From: Thiohalocapsa sp.
GTDB taxonomy: Bacteria; Pseudomonadota; Gammaproteobacteria; Chromatiales; Chromatiaceae
Assembly: GCA_021736785.1 (NCBI GenBank)
Contig: JAIPFF010000001.1
Span: 171,878-235,877, forward strand
Length of the DNA: 64,000 bases
Direction: 5' to 3'
Positions within the stretch are counted from its first letter, which is position 1. Every line of letters begins with the position of its first letter. Positions 37,037-51,498 of this stretch are shown in pieces. A program made the position numbers and the translations under genes. The notes under the pieces were generated by a model, which was not told where the DNA came from, did not search any database, and saw only the letters and a program-made list of their open reading frames with translations.

Positions 37037-38466
37037 ACGCCCACAGCACCCATAGCGCCAGCTACATGGGCCGCATGCGGCGGCTGCATTTCGTCGGCGT
37101 CGGCGGTGCCGGCATGAGCGGCATCGCCGAACTGATGGCCAACCTCGGCTACGAAGTCCAGGGCTCCGACCGTCGCCCGAGCCAGGTCACCGAGCGGCTG
37201 CGCGATCTCGGCGTCGACATCTTTATCGGCCACCGCGCCGAGCATATCGAAGACGTGGATGCGGTCATCGTCTCCACCGCCATCGATGCCGAGAATCCGG
37301 AGATCATCGCGGCCCGCGCGCAGCGCATCCCGGTGGTGCGCCGAGCCGAGATGCTGGCGGAGCTGATGCGCTTTCACTACGGGGTCGCGGTCGCCGGCAC
37401 CCATGGCAAGACCACGACCACGAGCCTGATCGCCAGCGTGCTCGCCGAGGGCGATCTGGATCCGACCTTCGTGATCGGAGGCTTGCTCAACAGTGCCGGC
37501 GCAAACGCCAGGCTCGGCAGCAGCAAATATCTGATTGCCGAAGCCGACGAGAGCGACGCGTCGTTTCTGTTCCTGCAGCCGATGATGGCCGTCGTCACCA
37601 ATATCGACGCCGATCACATGCGCACCTACGACAATGACTTCAATCGGTTGCGCAACACCTTCATGGAGTTTCTGCACCACCTGCCGTTCTACGGCCTGGC
37701 GGTCCTGTGCGTGGACGATGAAGAGGTCGCCTCGTTGGTGCCGATGATGGCCCGCCCGGTGCGCACTTACGGCACGAGCTCGAGTGCCGACGTGCGCGCG
37801 GACAACGTGCGCCAGCAGGGTTTGAAGATGCTGTTCGATGTCCATTACCGGGGCGCACCGCAGCCGCTGTCGTTCGAGCTGAATCTGCCCGGCCATCACA
37901 ACATGCTCAACGCCCTCGCCGCGATCGCCGTCGCGCTCGAGCTCGGCGTCGACGAAGAGGCCATTCAGCGAGCGCTATCGCGCTTCCAGGGCATCGGCAG
38001 GCGTTTCGTCGTCAGTGAGTGCACGGCCGCCGGGGCGCGCTCGCTGACGCTGGTGGATGACTACGGTCACCACCCGCGCGAAGTGGCCGCGACCATGGCC
38101 GCCGCGCGCGGCAGCTGGCCGGCGCGCCGCTTGGTGCTGGTGTTCCAGCCCCACCGCTACTCGCGCACCCAGGAGCAGTTCGAAGATTTCGTGCACGTGC
38201 TCTCGGAGGCCGACGTGCTGGTGCTGTGCGACGTCTATCCCGCCGGTGAGCAGCCGATACCGGGGGCGGACGGGCGCAGTCTGGCGCGGGCGATCCGCTC
38301 GCGGGGCCGGGTCGAGCCGGTATTCGCGCAGGATCTGAGTGAAGTTCCGGAAGTTTTGGATAGCGTTCTCATGGACGGCGACGTCGTGTTGATATCCGGC
38401 GCGGGCGACATCGGGGGATTGGCCGCCCGCCTGCCGGAGCAGCTCAAACGGGGGAACGGGGGATGA
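37033..38466 (+). CDS. murC: UDP-MurNAc:L-alanine ligase MurC
   Basis: This adds L-Ala to UDP-MurNAc, the first peptide step. The 477 residues carry [17 protein letters not shown], the P-loop [51 protein letters not shown] and [10 protein letters not shown]. The start overlaps murG as ATGA and the stop overlaps a 53-codon frame as ATGA. Confidence 0.97.
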   Translation: MNAHSTHSASYMGRMRRLHFVGVGGAGMSGIAELMANLGYEVQGSDRRPSQVTERLRDLGVDIFIGHRAEHIEDVDAVIVSTAIDAENPEIIAARAQRIPVVRRAEMLAELMRFHYGVAVAGTHGKTTTTSLIASVLAEGDLDPTFVIGGLLNSAGANARLGSSKYLIAEADESDASFLFLQPMMAVVTNIDADHMRTYDNDFNRLRNTFMEFLHHLPFYGLAVLCVDDEEVASLVPMMARPVRTYGTSSSADVRADNVRQQGLKMLFDVHYRGAPQPLSFELNLPGHHNMLNALAAIAVALELGVDEEAIQRALSRFQGIGRRFVVSECTAAGARSLTLVDDYGHHPREVAATMAAARGSWPARRLVLVFQPHRYSRTQEQFEDFVHVLSEADVLVLCDVYPAGEQPIPGADGRSLARAIRSRGRVEPVFAQDLSEVPEVLDSVLMDGDVVLISGAGDIGGLAARLPEQLKRGNGG

Positions 38467-38620
38467 TCCAGACGACACAGACACCCAAGGCGCAGCTGTG
38501 TTTGAGGCTGGGCTGCGGCGAGTCACTGCGCGGGCGGCTGCTGACCGCCGGGCGACGCCCGGCGGCGACGCCGGTAGCGGACAGAGCGGCGCCGCGCTCG
38601 GCGACTGGACGTCGTCGCGC

Positions 38621-38624
<4 letters not shown>
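38463..38624 (+). CDS. possible 53-residue small ORF between murC and murB
   Basis: ATG at 38463 overlaps the murC stop (ATGA), and this frame's TGA at 38622-38624 overlaps the murB ATG at 38621 (ATGA). The product ([19 protein letters not shown]... to ...ATGRRRA) is basic with two Cys close together and matches nothing I know. Because murC and murB would otherwise be separated by 154 bases in a cluster of overlapping genes, translation of this frame could couple them. It could be a coupling ORF, a decayed N-terminus or chance. Confidence 0.35.
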
Positions 38625-41498
<2,874 letters not shown>

Positions 41499-41503
41499 AC
41501 CGG

Positions 41504-42727
41504 ATGCCCAGACGTAGTGAAAAAAACCTGGTTGTCGGTCTCGATATCGGGACTTCGAAGGTCGCTGCGCTGGTGGGCGAGATCAAAGCCGACGACACCA
41601 TCGAGATCGTCGGCATCGGAACCCACCCGTCGCGGGGCCTGAAGAAAGGGGTCGTCGTCGACATCGAGTCGACAGTGCAATCCATCCAGCGTGCCGTGGA
41701 AGAGGCCGAGCTGATGGCCGGATGCGAGATCCATTCGGTGCATGCCGGCATCGCCGGCAGCCACATCCGCAGCCTCAACTCCCACGGCATCACGGCCATC
41801 AAGGAGCACGAGGTGGTGCAGGCCGATCTGGACCGGGTGATCGATGCCGCGCGCGCCGTCGCAATTCCGGCGGACCAGAAGATCCTGCACATCCTGCCCC
41901 AGGAATTCATCATCGACGACCAGGAAGGCATCCGCGAGCCCATCGGCATGTGCGGCGTGCGCCTGGAAGCCCGCGTGCACATGGTCACCGGCGCGGTCAG
42001 CGCCGCCCAGAACGTGGTCAAGTGCATTCGCCGCTGCGGTCTCGAGGTCGATGACCTGGTCATCGGTCAGCTGAGCTCCAGCTACGCGGTGCTGAGCGAG
42101 GACGAGAAGGAGCTCGGCGTCTGTGTCGTCGACATCGGCGGCGGCACCACCGATCTCGCCGTCTTCACCGACGGCGCCATCCGCCATACCGCGGTCATTC
42201 CGATCGCCGGCGATCAGGTCACCAACGACATCGCCGTCGCGCTGCGCACACCCACGCAGCACGCGGAGGATATCAAGGTGCGTCATGCCTGCGCGCTATC
42301 GGCGCGCGGCGTCAGCGAGAACATCGAGGTGCCCAGCATCGGCGAGCGCCCCGCGCGACAACTCTCGCGACAGACCCTGGCCGAGGTCGTCGAGCCTCGC
42401 TACGAGGAGCTCCTCGGCCTGCTGCAGGGCGAGCTTCGCCGAAGCGGCTTCGAGGATCTGGTTGCCGGCGGCGTCGTGCTGACCGGCGGCGGCGTGAAGA
42501 TGGACGGGATGCTGGAGCTGGCCGAGCAAGTGTTCCATATGCCCGTGCGCATCGGCATCCCGCAATACGTGACCGGACTCGAGGAGACGATCGCCGATCC
42601 GATCTACTCCACCGGTGTCGGCCTACTGATCTACGCCCAGCAGCATCGGTATGCCGGCGGCTCCGAGTACGGCGAGAACGACGGCATGTGGGCACGCATG
42701 CGCAAGTGGTTCAGCGGAAATTTCTAA
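41504..42727 (+). CDS. ftsA: cell division protein FtsA
   Basis: This actin-fold ATPase tethers FtsZ to the membrane. The 407 residues begin LVVGLDIGTSKVAALVGEI (phosphate 1 loop), with the 1C subdomain in the second quarter, VVDIGGGTTDLAVF (phosphate 2) and GVVLTGGGVKMDGM. The C-terminus MWARMRKWFSGNF is the amphipathic membrane-targeting helix. It lies between ftsQ and ftsZ. Confidence 0.97.
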   Translation: MPRRSEKNLVVGLDIGTSKVAALVGEIKADDTIEIVGIGTHPSRGLKKGVVVDIESTVQSIQRAVEEAELMAGCEIHSVHAGIAGSHIRSLNSHGITAIKEHEVVQADLDRVIDAARAVAIPADQKILHILPQEFIIDDQEGIREPIGMCGVRLEARVHMVTGAVSAAQNVVKCIRRCGLEVDDLVIGQLSSSYAVLSEDEKELGVCVVDIGGGTTDLAVFTDGAIRHTAVIPIAGDQVTNDIAVALRTPTQHAEDIKVRHACALSARGVSENIEVPSIGERPARQLSRQTLAEVVEPRYEELLGLLQGELRRSGFEDLVAGGVVLTGGGVKMDGMLELAEQVFHMPVRIGIPQYVTGLEETIADPIYSTGVGLLIYAQQHRYAGGSEYGENDGMWARMRKWFSGNF

Positions 42728-42746
42728 GCGGCGCGCATCGCGCCGC
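42728..42746 (+). terminator. perfect hairpin directly after ftsA
   Basis: GCGGCGCG (42728-42735) and CGCGCCGC (42739-42746) form an 8-base-pair stem with loop CAT, starting on the base after the ftsA stop. No U-run follows, so it is more likely an attenuating or mRNA-protecting structure in the 112-base ftsA-ftsZ spacer than a full terminator. Confidence 0.5.
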
Positions 42747-42839
42747 TGCAGCAGTGCAGCCGGGCAGTTCGTCCCCGCGGCCCGAGGGGAATGCAGTGCA
42801 GTCAAGCAACCGTAAGCAGCAACGCAAGAGGTAATACCC

Positions 42840-44009
42840 ATGTTCGAGCTCATGGATACTCAGACTCAGACGGCCGTCATCAAAGTCATCGGTGTCGGCG
42901 GCGGCGGCGGCAATGCCGTCAACCATATGGCGGCCTCCATCATCGAGGGGGTGGATTTCATCTGCGCGAACACCGACGCACAGGCCCTCGACAACGCCAA
43001 CGTCAAGACCATCCTGCAGCTCGGCGCAGGCATCACTAAGGGCCTCGGCGCGGGCGCCGATCCGGAGATCGGTCGCAAGGCGGCGGAAGAAGACCGCGAT
43101 CGCATCAAGGACGCCCTGGAAGGCGCCGATATGGTCTTCATCACCGCCGGGATGGGCGGCGGCACCGGCACCGGCGCCGCACCGGTAGTGGCGTCCGTGG
43201 CCCGCGAGCTCGGCATCCTGACCGTGGCCGTCGTCACCAAGCCGTTTCCGTTCGAAGGCGGCAAGCGCTCGAAAGTGGCGAACGAAGGCATCGCCGACCT
43301 CGCCAAGAACGTGGACTCCCTGATCACCATCCCCAACGAGAAGCTGCTCGCGGTGCTCGGCAAGGAGATGAGCCTGCTCGACGCCTTCCGTGCCGCCAAC
43401 GACGTCTTGCTGAACGCGACCCAGGGCATCGCCGAGCTGATCACGCGGCCGGGCCTGATCAACGTCGACTTCGCCGACGTGAAGACGGTGATGTCGGAGA
43501 TGGGTGTCTCGATGATGGGCACCGGCGCGGCCAGCGGCGAGAACCGGGCCCGGGAGGCCGCCGAGGCCGCGATCAACAGCCCCCTGCTCGAGGATATCGA
43601 TCTCGCCGGCGCGAAGGGCATCCTGGTGAATATCACCGCGGGTCTGTCCCTGTCGATCGGCGAATTCGACGAGGTGGGCAACACGGTACGCGACTTCGCC
43701 GACGACGAGGCCACCGTGGTCGTCGGTACGGTCATCGATCCGGAGCTGGAAGACGAACTGCGCGTTACCGTGGTCGCGACCGGTCTCGGCGACCGCCGCG
43801 CCGAACGCTTGATGCCTCGCTCCGACGAGCCGCCGGTGCGCTTGGTGAACAAGCGGGAAGAAGAGCGTATTGCCCCGGACTACCGCGACATGGAACAGCC
43901 GGCTTACCTGCGCAACAAACAGCGCGCGGCGAGCGGTGCGACCGCCGATCAGGGCGGCGATATGGACTATTTGGACATCCCGGCCTTTCTGCGCCGCCAG
44001 GCCGACTGA
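42840..44009 (+). CDS. ftsZ: cell division protein FtsZ
   Basis: This tubulin-like GTPase forms the Z ring. The 389 residues include [17 protein letters not shown], the tubulin signature [15 protein letters not shown] and the T7 region [12 protein letters not shown] variable linker leads to the conserved C-terminal peptide [13 protein letters not shown], which binds FtsA and ZipA. The ATG is preceded by AGAGGT. Last gene of the dcw cluster. Confidence 0.98.
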   Translation: MFELMDTQTQTAVIKVIGVGGGGGNAVNHMAASIIEGVDFICANTDAQALDNANVKTILQLGAGITKGLGAGADPEIGRKAAEEDRDRIKDALEGADMVFITAGMGGGTGTGAAPVVASVARELGILTVAVVTKPFPFEGGKRSKVANEGIADLAKNVDSLITIPNEKLLAVLGKEMSLLDAFRAANDVLLNATQGIAELITRPGLINVDFADVKTVMSEMGVSMMGTGAASGENRAREAAEAAINSPLLEDIDLAGAKGILVNITAGLSLSIGEFDEVGNTVRDFADDEATVVVGTVIDPELEDELRVTVVATGLGDRRAERLMPRSDEPPVRLVNKREEERIAPDYRDMEQPAYLRNKQRAASGATADQGGDMDYLDIPAFLRRQAD

Positions 44010-44098
44010 GCGTGTCCGATGTCAACGGCTCTCTGCGATCCGATTTGCGGTGCGTTCGAGCCGATAAATGGCTTTAATAATAATGGCGAAACCACTGT

Positions 44099-44117
44099 AA
44101 TTGCTTGCAAAGCAATT
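44099..44117 (+). repeat. AT-rich perfect inverted repeat upstream of lpxC
   Basis: AATTGCTT and AAGCAATT flank GCA, giving a 19-base perfect inverted repeat. It ends seven bases before the lpxC promoter -35 element and about 90 bases after ftsZ. It may be an operator; as RNA it would be a weak AT-rich hairpin without a U-tract, so a terminator role is less likely. Confidence 0.55.
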
Positions 44118-44123
44118 CAGGGG

Positions 44124-44152
44124 TTGATCGTAATCGGGGAAAACCCTAATAT
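44124..44152 (+). promoter_or_regulatory. sigma70 promoter of lpxC
   Basis: TTGATC (44124-44129), a 17-base spacer and TAATAT (44147-44152) predict a start near 44160 and a leader of about 120 bases before the lpxC ATG. It lies in an AT-rich pocket in otherwise GC-rich sequence. Confidence 0.7.
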
Positions 44153-44280
44153 GGGGGCTAATTATGTCTCGACGCCACCGGCCGTTGCCGGCCGGTGGCG
44201 CTCATTTCGTCATATTCAGTACCGACGCCGGTCGTCGCCGAGTCTTGCGCTCGCGTCCAGTTGCGTAGGGGGGAGCATAC

Positions 44281-45192
44281 ATGATTCGCCAGAGAACGTT
44301 GAAGAACGTGATCCGGGCTACCGGCGTCGGGCTGCACACCGGAAATAAGGTCTATTTGACGCTGCGTCCGGCGGCGCCCGATACCGGCGTCGTCTTCCGG
44401 CGGGTCGATGTCGACCCGCCTGTGGACATCAAGGCGTGTCCGTCCAACGTGGGCGACACCCGCCTGTCCACCACGCTGACCAACGGCGGCGCCCAAGTCT
44501 CCACGGTGGAGCACTTGCTGTCGGCGTTCGCCGGCCTCGGCATCGACAATGCCTATGTGGACGTCAGTGCCGCCGAAGTGCCCATCATGGACGGCAGCGC
44601 CGGGCCCTTCGTTTTTCTGATCCAGTCGGCCGGCATCGAGGAACAGAGCCGGCCGAAGCGCTTCATCCGCATCAAGCGGCCGGTGTTGGTCGAGGAGGAC
44701 GACAAGTTCGCCCGCTTTGACCCCTTCGATGGCTTCAAGGTCAGCTTCTCCATCGATTTCGATCACCCGGCCTTCACGTCGCGCACGCAGGCGGCCACAG
44801 TCGACTTTTCGACGACGTCCTTCGTCAAGGAAGTGAGCCGCGCTCGGACGTTCGGCTTTCTGCGCGACATCGAGGCCCTGCGCCAGCAGAACCTGGCGCT
44901 CGGCGGCAGCCTCGACAATGCCGTCGTCGTCGACGACTACCGCGTTCTCAACGAAGATGGCTTGCGCTACGAGGACGAATTCGTCAAGCACAAGATTCTC
45001 GATGCCATCGGTGACCTCTACTTGCTCGGATATTCACTGATCGGCGCCTTTCACGGCCACAAATCGGGGCACGCCCTCAATAACCGGCTGTTGCGTGCGC
45101 TGATGGCCGATCAGGCGGCGTGGGAAGAGGTGACCTTCGAGGATCCGAAGGACGTGCCGATCAGTTACGCGAGGCCGGTAACGGTAGGCTGA
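44281..45192 (+). CDS. lpxC: UDP-3-O-acyl-GlcNAc deacetylase LpxC
   Basis: This zinc amidase carries out the committed step of lipid A synthesis. The 303 residues begin [19 protein letters not shown]. Zinc ligands are His of [15 protein letters not shown] and the [14 protein letters not shown] pair (His and Asp); [15 protein letters not shown] His residues sit near the C-terminus. The ATG follows GGGGGGAG. It follows ftsZ as in E. coli but has its own promoter. Confidence 0.97.
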   Translation: MIRQRTLKNVIRATGVGLHTGNKVYLTLRPAAPDTGVVFRRVDVDPPVDIKACPSNVGDTRLSTTLTNGGAQVSTVEHLLSAFAGLGIDNAYVDVSAAEVPIMDGSAGPFVFLIQSAGIEEQSRPKRFIRIKRPVLVEEDDKFARFDPFDGFKVSFSIDFDHPAFTSRTQAATVDFSTTSFVKEVSRARTFGFLRDIEALRQQNLALGGSLDNAVVVDDYRVLNEDGLRYEDEFVKHKILDAIGDLYLLGYSLIGAFHGHKSGHALNNRLLRALMADQAAWEEVTFEDPKDVPISYARPVTVG

Positions 45193-45211
45193 AGCGCGTG
45201 CGGGGCCACGG

Positions 45212-45661
45212 TCACTCCATGGAGTCGAGGCTGTTGGCCAGGCGACGGAGGCTCTCCGACAACGAACGATGCGCGATGTCGTCTGCAGCTCGCTGCAGAC
45301 AAGCGATCGACTCGTGCGAAGCGCCGACAGCGGGCGATGAGGCCGACGGACTCGGCCCGGCGCTATCGGGCAGGACGCGAACCCGACAGTCGGTGACTTC
45401 GACGGCGCCCTGTGTGCTCAGTGCGTCGATGAGCTGAGGCGAGACGAACCTCAGCCGATCAACCCAAACAGGGGAATCAACGAAAAGCGCCAGATGGCCG
45501 TTATCGATCGTCGCCTGTCGGCAATGCCCCGCGATTGCGGGCGGCAGTAAACGGCGGACGAGGGCGATCACGTCCTCGCGGCGGCGGATTTCCTGCAGCA
45601 ATGCGTTGACTGCATCGCTTTGGCCCAGGAATCCGCGGATATGTTTGGCTCGGTCGGGCAT
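45212..45661 (-). CDS. DciA-like protein (DUF721)
   Basis: This encodes 149 residues. The N-terminal 100 resemble DUF721 (KH-like fold), the family of DciA, the ancestral loader of the replicative helicase DnaB: IRRREDVIALVRRLLPPAI and the core LALFVDSPVWVDRLRFVSPQLIDAL (about 57-81). The C-terminal tail is Ser/Ala-rich then helical. It is convergent with lpxC and divergent from the M23 peptidase gene. DUF721 genes often lie between lpxC and secA in gammaproteobacteria, which supports the call. Confidence 0.8.
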   Translation of the reverse strand: MPDRAKHIRGFLGQSDAVNALLQEIRRREDVIALVRRLLPPAIAGHCRQATIDNGHLALFVDSPVWVDRLRFVSPQLIDALSTQGAVEVTDCRVRVLPDSAGPSPSASSPAVGASHESIACLQRAADDIAHRSLSESLRRLANSLDSME

Positions 45662-45768
45662 GGTGGCTTCGGCTTACCCTGTCGTCGACGGTTAGCAACT
45701 TGATTGGGGGTCCGGCCGCTCCGCTGGCGGTCGCGCGCACGAACATGAACAAGATTGCCGGAGATACG

Positions 45769-46698
45769 ATGCGAAGTCTAAAGTTTAGATCAGCCCAAAG
45801 GGGCTACAGCTCGGTCGTGCTGCTCGTGATGATGTTGGTCGCGATGGCGGCCGGCGCAACCGGTTTCTGGCTCGGCAAGTACCGGCTTGCGGATACGCCC
45901 ATTGCGGCACTCGACATCGACCCACGCGGCATTGCGGCGGCCGAGTCCCTGTCCGGATCCGATGTCGACCCCGGCGCTGCCGAACAGCGCGCTTATATCG
46001 ACGCGCTGGCGATCCGGATCGGGCAGATGCAGGCCGAGGTGCTGCGCGTGAATGCTTTGGGTCAGCGGCTCGTCGAGATGGCGGGGCTGAACGGCGAGGA
46101 GTTCGACTTCGAGAATCCGGCGCCTTCCGGAGGCCCCGACGACCCGTTGCTGCGCGACAATCGCGTGGACGAGGTCTCTCAGGATCTGGCCAAAGTCCTG
46201 GCCGAGCTCGATGACCGCAAGCGCAAGCTGGTCCTGCTCGAAACCTTGATCATGGAGCGGGATCTTAAGCGCCAAACCGTGCCCGAGGGTTGGCCGCTGC
46301 TGTCCGGCGGCGTAGTGACCTCCAAGTTCGGCTATAGACGCCACCCCATCACCGGGCGGCGCAGCATGCACACGGGCATTGATATCGCCGGGAAGACCGG
46401 CTCGGACATTGTTGCCATGGCCGATGGCCTCGTGATCTTCTCGGGGCGCAAGAGCGGCTATGGCAACATTGTCGAAATTCGCCACGCCAACGGTTTGGAG
46501 ACCCGCTATGCGCACAATCAGCGCAATGTGGCCAAGGAGGGTGATCTGGTGCGCAAGGGTCAAGTGATCGCCAAGCTCGGCTCTACCGGTCGGTCGACCG
46601 GCCCCCACATCCATTTCGAGGTCCGCCGCAACGGCGAGGCGATCAACCCGATGCAGTATCTGGACCTGAGCAAGAAGTCCCGTCTCGCGCGCCTCTGA
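45769..46698 (+). CDS. M23 family peptidoglycan endopeptidase (membrane-anchored)
   Basis: This encodes 309 residues with an N-terminal membrane anchor (about 12-34), a coiled-coil stalk (AYIDALAIRIGQMQAEVLRVN) and a C-terminal M23 LysM-type metallopeptidase domain. The zinc motif is HTGIDIAGK (H-x-x-x-D) with HIHFEVRRNG (H-x-H) at the end. It probably cleaves peptide cross-links. The ATG at 45769 has GGAG five bases upstream; upstream ATGs at 45745 and 45700-frame starts are less likely. Between dciA and secA, as in related genomes. Confidence 0.9.
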   Translation: MRSLKFRSAQRGYSSVVLLVMMLVAMAAGATGFWLGKYRLADTPIAALDIDPRGIAAAESLSGSDVDPGAAEQRAYIDALAIRIGQMQAEVLRVNALGQRLVEMAGLNGEEFDFENPAPSGGPDDPLLRDNRVDEVSQDLAKVLAELDDRKRKLVLLETLIMERDLKRQTVPEGWPLLSGGVVTSKFGYRRHPITGRRSMHTGIDIAGKTGSDIVAMADGLVIFSGRKSGYGNIVEIRHANGLETRYAHNQRNVAKEGDLVRKGQVIAKLGSTGRSTGPHIHFEVRRNGEAINPMQYLDLSKKSRLARL

Positions 46699-47001
46699 AT
46701 TTCGACCGCCCTGCCGCCGCGCGCCGACCGCTGCCGCACTGCAGCGGTATCGGACGCGGGGTGCCGATCCCGCACCGGAACCGGAACCCGATCCCGAGGG
46801 CCCGAATCTTACGTCTGCTCCGGCGCATCCCGCTCCCGCGAGATGCGGGGCTCGCTGCTCAGGCGATGCCCTTACTCGAGAGGTCTCGCTCCCGCGTGGA
46901 GCCTGAGTCGTGCATCCGGGGAACATGCCCCCGTTGCCCGCGCTCTAACGGCTGGCAGACCCATTATCCGCTACAGGCGAAAACCGGCGCCGGACGCAAC
47001 C

Positions 47002-47031
47002 GTTAGTGACAGGCCGGTTAGTGACAGGTCG
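47002..47031 (+). repeat. 15-base tandem direct repeat GTTAGTGACAGGYCG
   Basis: Two adjacent copies, 47002-47016 and 47017-47031, differ at one base (C/T at position 13). They lie in the long secA upstream region. Function unknown; a protein-binding pair in helical phase would need 10- or 11-base multiples, so 15 bases argues against simple same-face binding. Confidence 0.7.
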
Positions 47032-47125
47032 GGCGACGCCAACTGAAGTTTTCGTTTGTCTTTGTTGTGAACGCTCGAGAACGACGGGCGCCAAGACGGC
47101 ATTTGTCGTGATCGGTTGTCTGCGT

Positions 47126-47182
47126 CGGCAGGCCGTCGGCCTGCCGGCAAACGCGATGCCGCGCCGGCGAAGGGCCGGCGCG
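47126..47182 (+). repeat. two adjacent strong hairpins upstream of secA
   Basis: CGGCAGGCC (47126-47134) pairs perfectly with GGCCTGCCG (47138-47146) around GTC. Then CGCGCCGGC (47160-47168) pairs with GCCGGCGCG (47174-47182) around GAAGG. No U-run follows either. They may form a bidirectional terminator between the M23 gene and secA or a structured secA leader. Confidence 0.6.
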
Positions 47183-47353
47183 CCGGCGGGCGGAGATCGC
47201 GTCGACGTCGGGCATCGCTCGCGGAGTCATCCTCCTTTTCGTGTATTCTGCGCCGACGCAACTCACTGGCGCGGGGCCGCGTTGCGTCCGTGCTGCACTG
47301 TCTAAGGCGCTGACTTAGAACGAATATCGCGTAGCGGGCAAGTCCTGTTTCGC

Positions 47354-47382
47354 TTTCCACTTCCGCAGGTTTTCGTTAAAAT
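47354..47382 (+). promoter_or_regulatory. possible secA promoter
   Basis: TTTCCA (47354-47359) and TAAAAT (47377-47382) are 17 bases apart, about 46 bases before the secA ATG. The -10 is good, the -35 moderate. The stretch is AT-rich compared with the preceding hairpins. Confidence 0.45.
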
Positions 47383-47428
47383 CGGCGGATTTTTCAAAGC
47401 CCAGAGGAGCCCTTTCGGGCACAGTTAA

Positions 47429-50290
<2,862 letters not shown>

Positions 50291-50294
50291 GAAC

Positions 50295-51491
50295 GTGTCC
50301 GCCCTTCGCTTGAACGGCGTCCGACTGGGCGCCGGTGCCGCCGGTATTCGATACCGCGACCGCGACGACCTCGTGGTAATGGCCCTGCCGCAGGGGGCAC
50401 AGACGGCGGCGGTATTCACGCGCAACGCCTTCTGCGCGGCACCGGTGCAGGTGGCGCGCGATCACTTGTCGCGGCGCCCGCCACGCTATCTGCTGATCAA
50501 CTCCGGCAACGCCAACGCGGGAACCGGCAAGCGCGGGCTCGAGGACGCGGTGCGCACCTGTGCCGATCTGGCGCGGGCCGCCGGCTGCGAGGCCCAAGAG
50601 GTACTGCCGTTCTCCACCGGCGTCATCGGCGAGTACCTGCCCGTGGAGCGCGTCGCGGCGGCGCTGCCGTCGCTGCTGTCTTCGCTGAACGAGACAGGCT
50701 GGGATGCCGCCGCTCGTGCGATCATGACCACCGATACCACGCCCAAGACGGCGGCTCGCACATGCGTGCTGGGCGGGCGCACCGCACGGATCGTCGGTAT
50801 GGCCAAAGGTGCGGGGATGATCCGGCCGGACATGGCGACGATGCTGGCGTTCATCGCTACCGACGCGGCCATCGCGCGGCCGTTCCTGCAGGCGAGCCTG
50901 CAGCGCGCGGTCGACCTGTCGTTCAACTGCATCAGCATCGACGGCGACACATCGACCAACGATGCCTGTGTCATCTCCGCGGCGGGGACGCTCGGAAACG
51001 CGCCCGTCGACGGTGCCGACGAGGCCGACGCGAGCGCTTTCGCCGACGCCTTGAACGCCCTCTGCAGCGAGCTTGCAACGGCCATCGTGCGCGACGGCGA
51101 AGGTGCAACCAAGCTTGTGGACGTCGAAGTAGAGGCCGCGGCCACCGCCGCGGAGGCGCGCGCCGTCGCCGATACCATCGCGCACTCGCCCCTGGTCAAG
51201 ACGGCGTTATTTGCGAGCGATCCGAACTGGGGGCGCATTCTGGCGGCGGTCGGCCGCGCGGGTGTCGCCGACCTCGACATCGAGCGCGTCTGCATTTGGC
51301 TCGATGACTGCCTGATCGTCGCCGGCGGCGGGCGCGCCCCCGACTATCGCGAAGACCAAGGCCGTGCAGTCATGTCCCGTGACAGCTTTGCCATCCGCGT
51401 CTCTCTGGGGCGAGGTACCGCCGAGGCGCGTGTGCTCACTTGCGATCTGTCCTACGACTACGTCCGCATCAACGCCGAATATCGGACCTGA
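50295..51491 (+). CDS. argJ: bifunctional glutamate N-acetyltransferase/ornithine acetyltransferase ArgJ
   Basis: This transfers acetyl from N-acetylornithine to glutamate in the cyclic arginine pathway. The 398-residue precursor self-cleaves before the Thr of MIRPDMATMLAF (about residue 183) to give alpha and beta chains. Other signatures are LINSGNANAGTG, STGVIGEYLP, ISIDGDTSTNDAC and SDPNWGRILAAVGRAG. The start is a GTG, five bases after secA. It is an ArgJ not expected directly after secA in E. coli but frequent there in other gammaproteobacteria. Confidence 0.96.
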   Translation: MSALRLNGVRLGAGAAGIRYRDRDDLVVMALPQGAQTAAVFTRNAFCAAPVQVARDHLSRRPPRYLLINSGNANAGTGKRGLEDAVRTCADLARAAGCEAQEVLPFSTGVIGEYLPVERVAAALPSLLSSLNETGWDAAARAIMTTDTTPKTAARTCVLGGRTARIVGMAKGAGMIRPDMATMLAFIATDAAIARPFLQASLQRAVDLSFNCISIDGDTSTNDACVISAAGTLGNAPVDGADEADASAFADALNALCSELATAIVRDGEGATKLVDVEVEAAATAAEARAVADTIAHSPLVKTALFASDPNWGRILAAVGRAGVADLDIERVCIWLDDCLIVAGGGRAPDYREDQGRAVMSRDSFAIRVSLGRGTAEARVLTCDLSYDYVRINAEYRT

Positions 51492-51498
51492 AGATCCC

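Larger units (their letters stand above)
46699..47428 (+). other. 730-base region upstream of secA, no convincing gene
   Basis: It contains short imperfect hexamer repeats near 46777-46800, a 15-base tandem repeat at 47002, two strong GC hairpins at 47126-47146 and 47160-47182, an inverted repeat TCTAAG/CTTAGA at 47301-47319 and a possible secA promoter at 47354. Frames of up to 99 codons exist on both strands, but none has a ribosome site or resembles SecM, whose gene lies here in E. coli. Confidence 0.55.

Noticed and set aside
46699..47428. secM ahead of secA
   Set aside because: No frame ends in an arrest-like motif and none has a signal peptide with a ribosome site.
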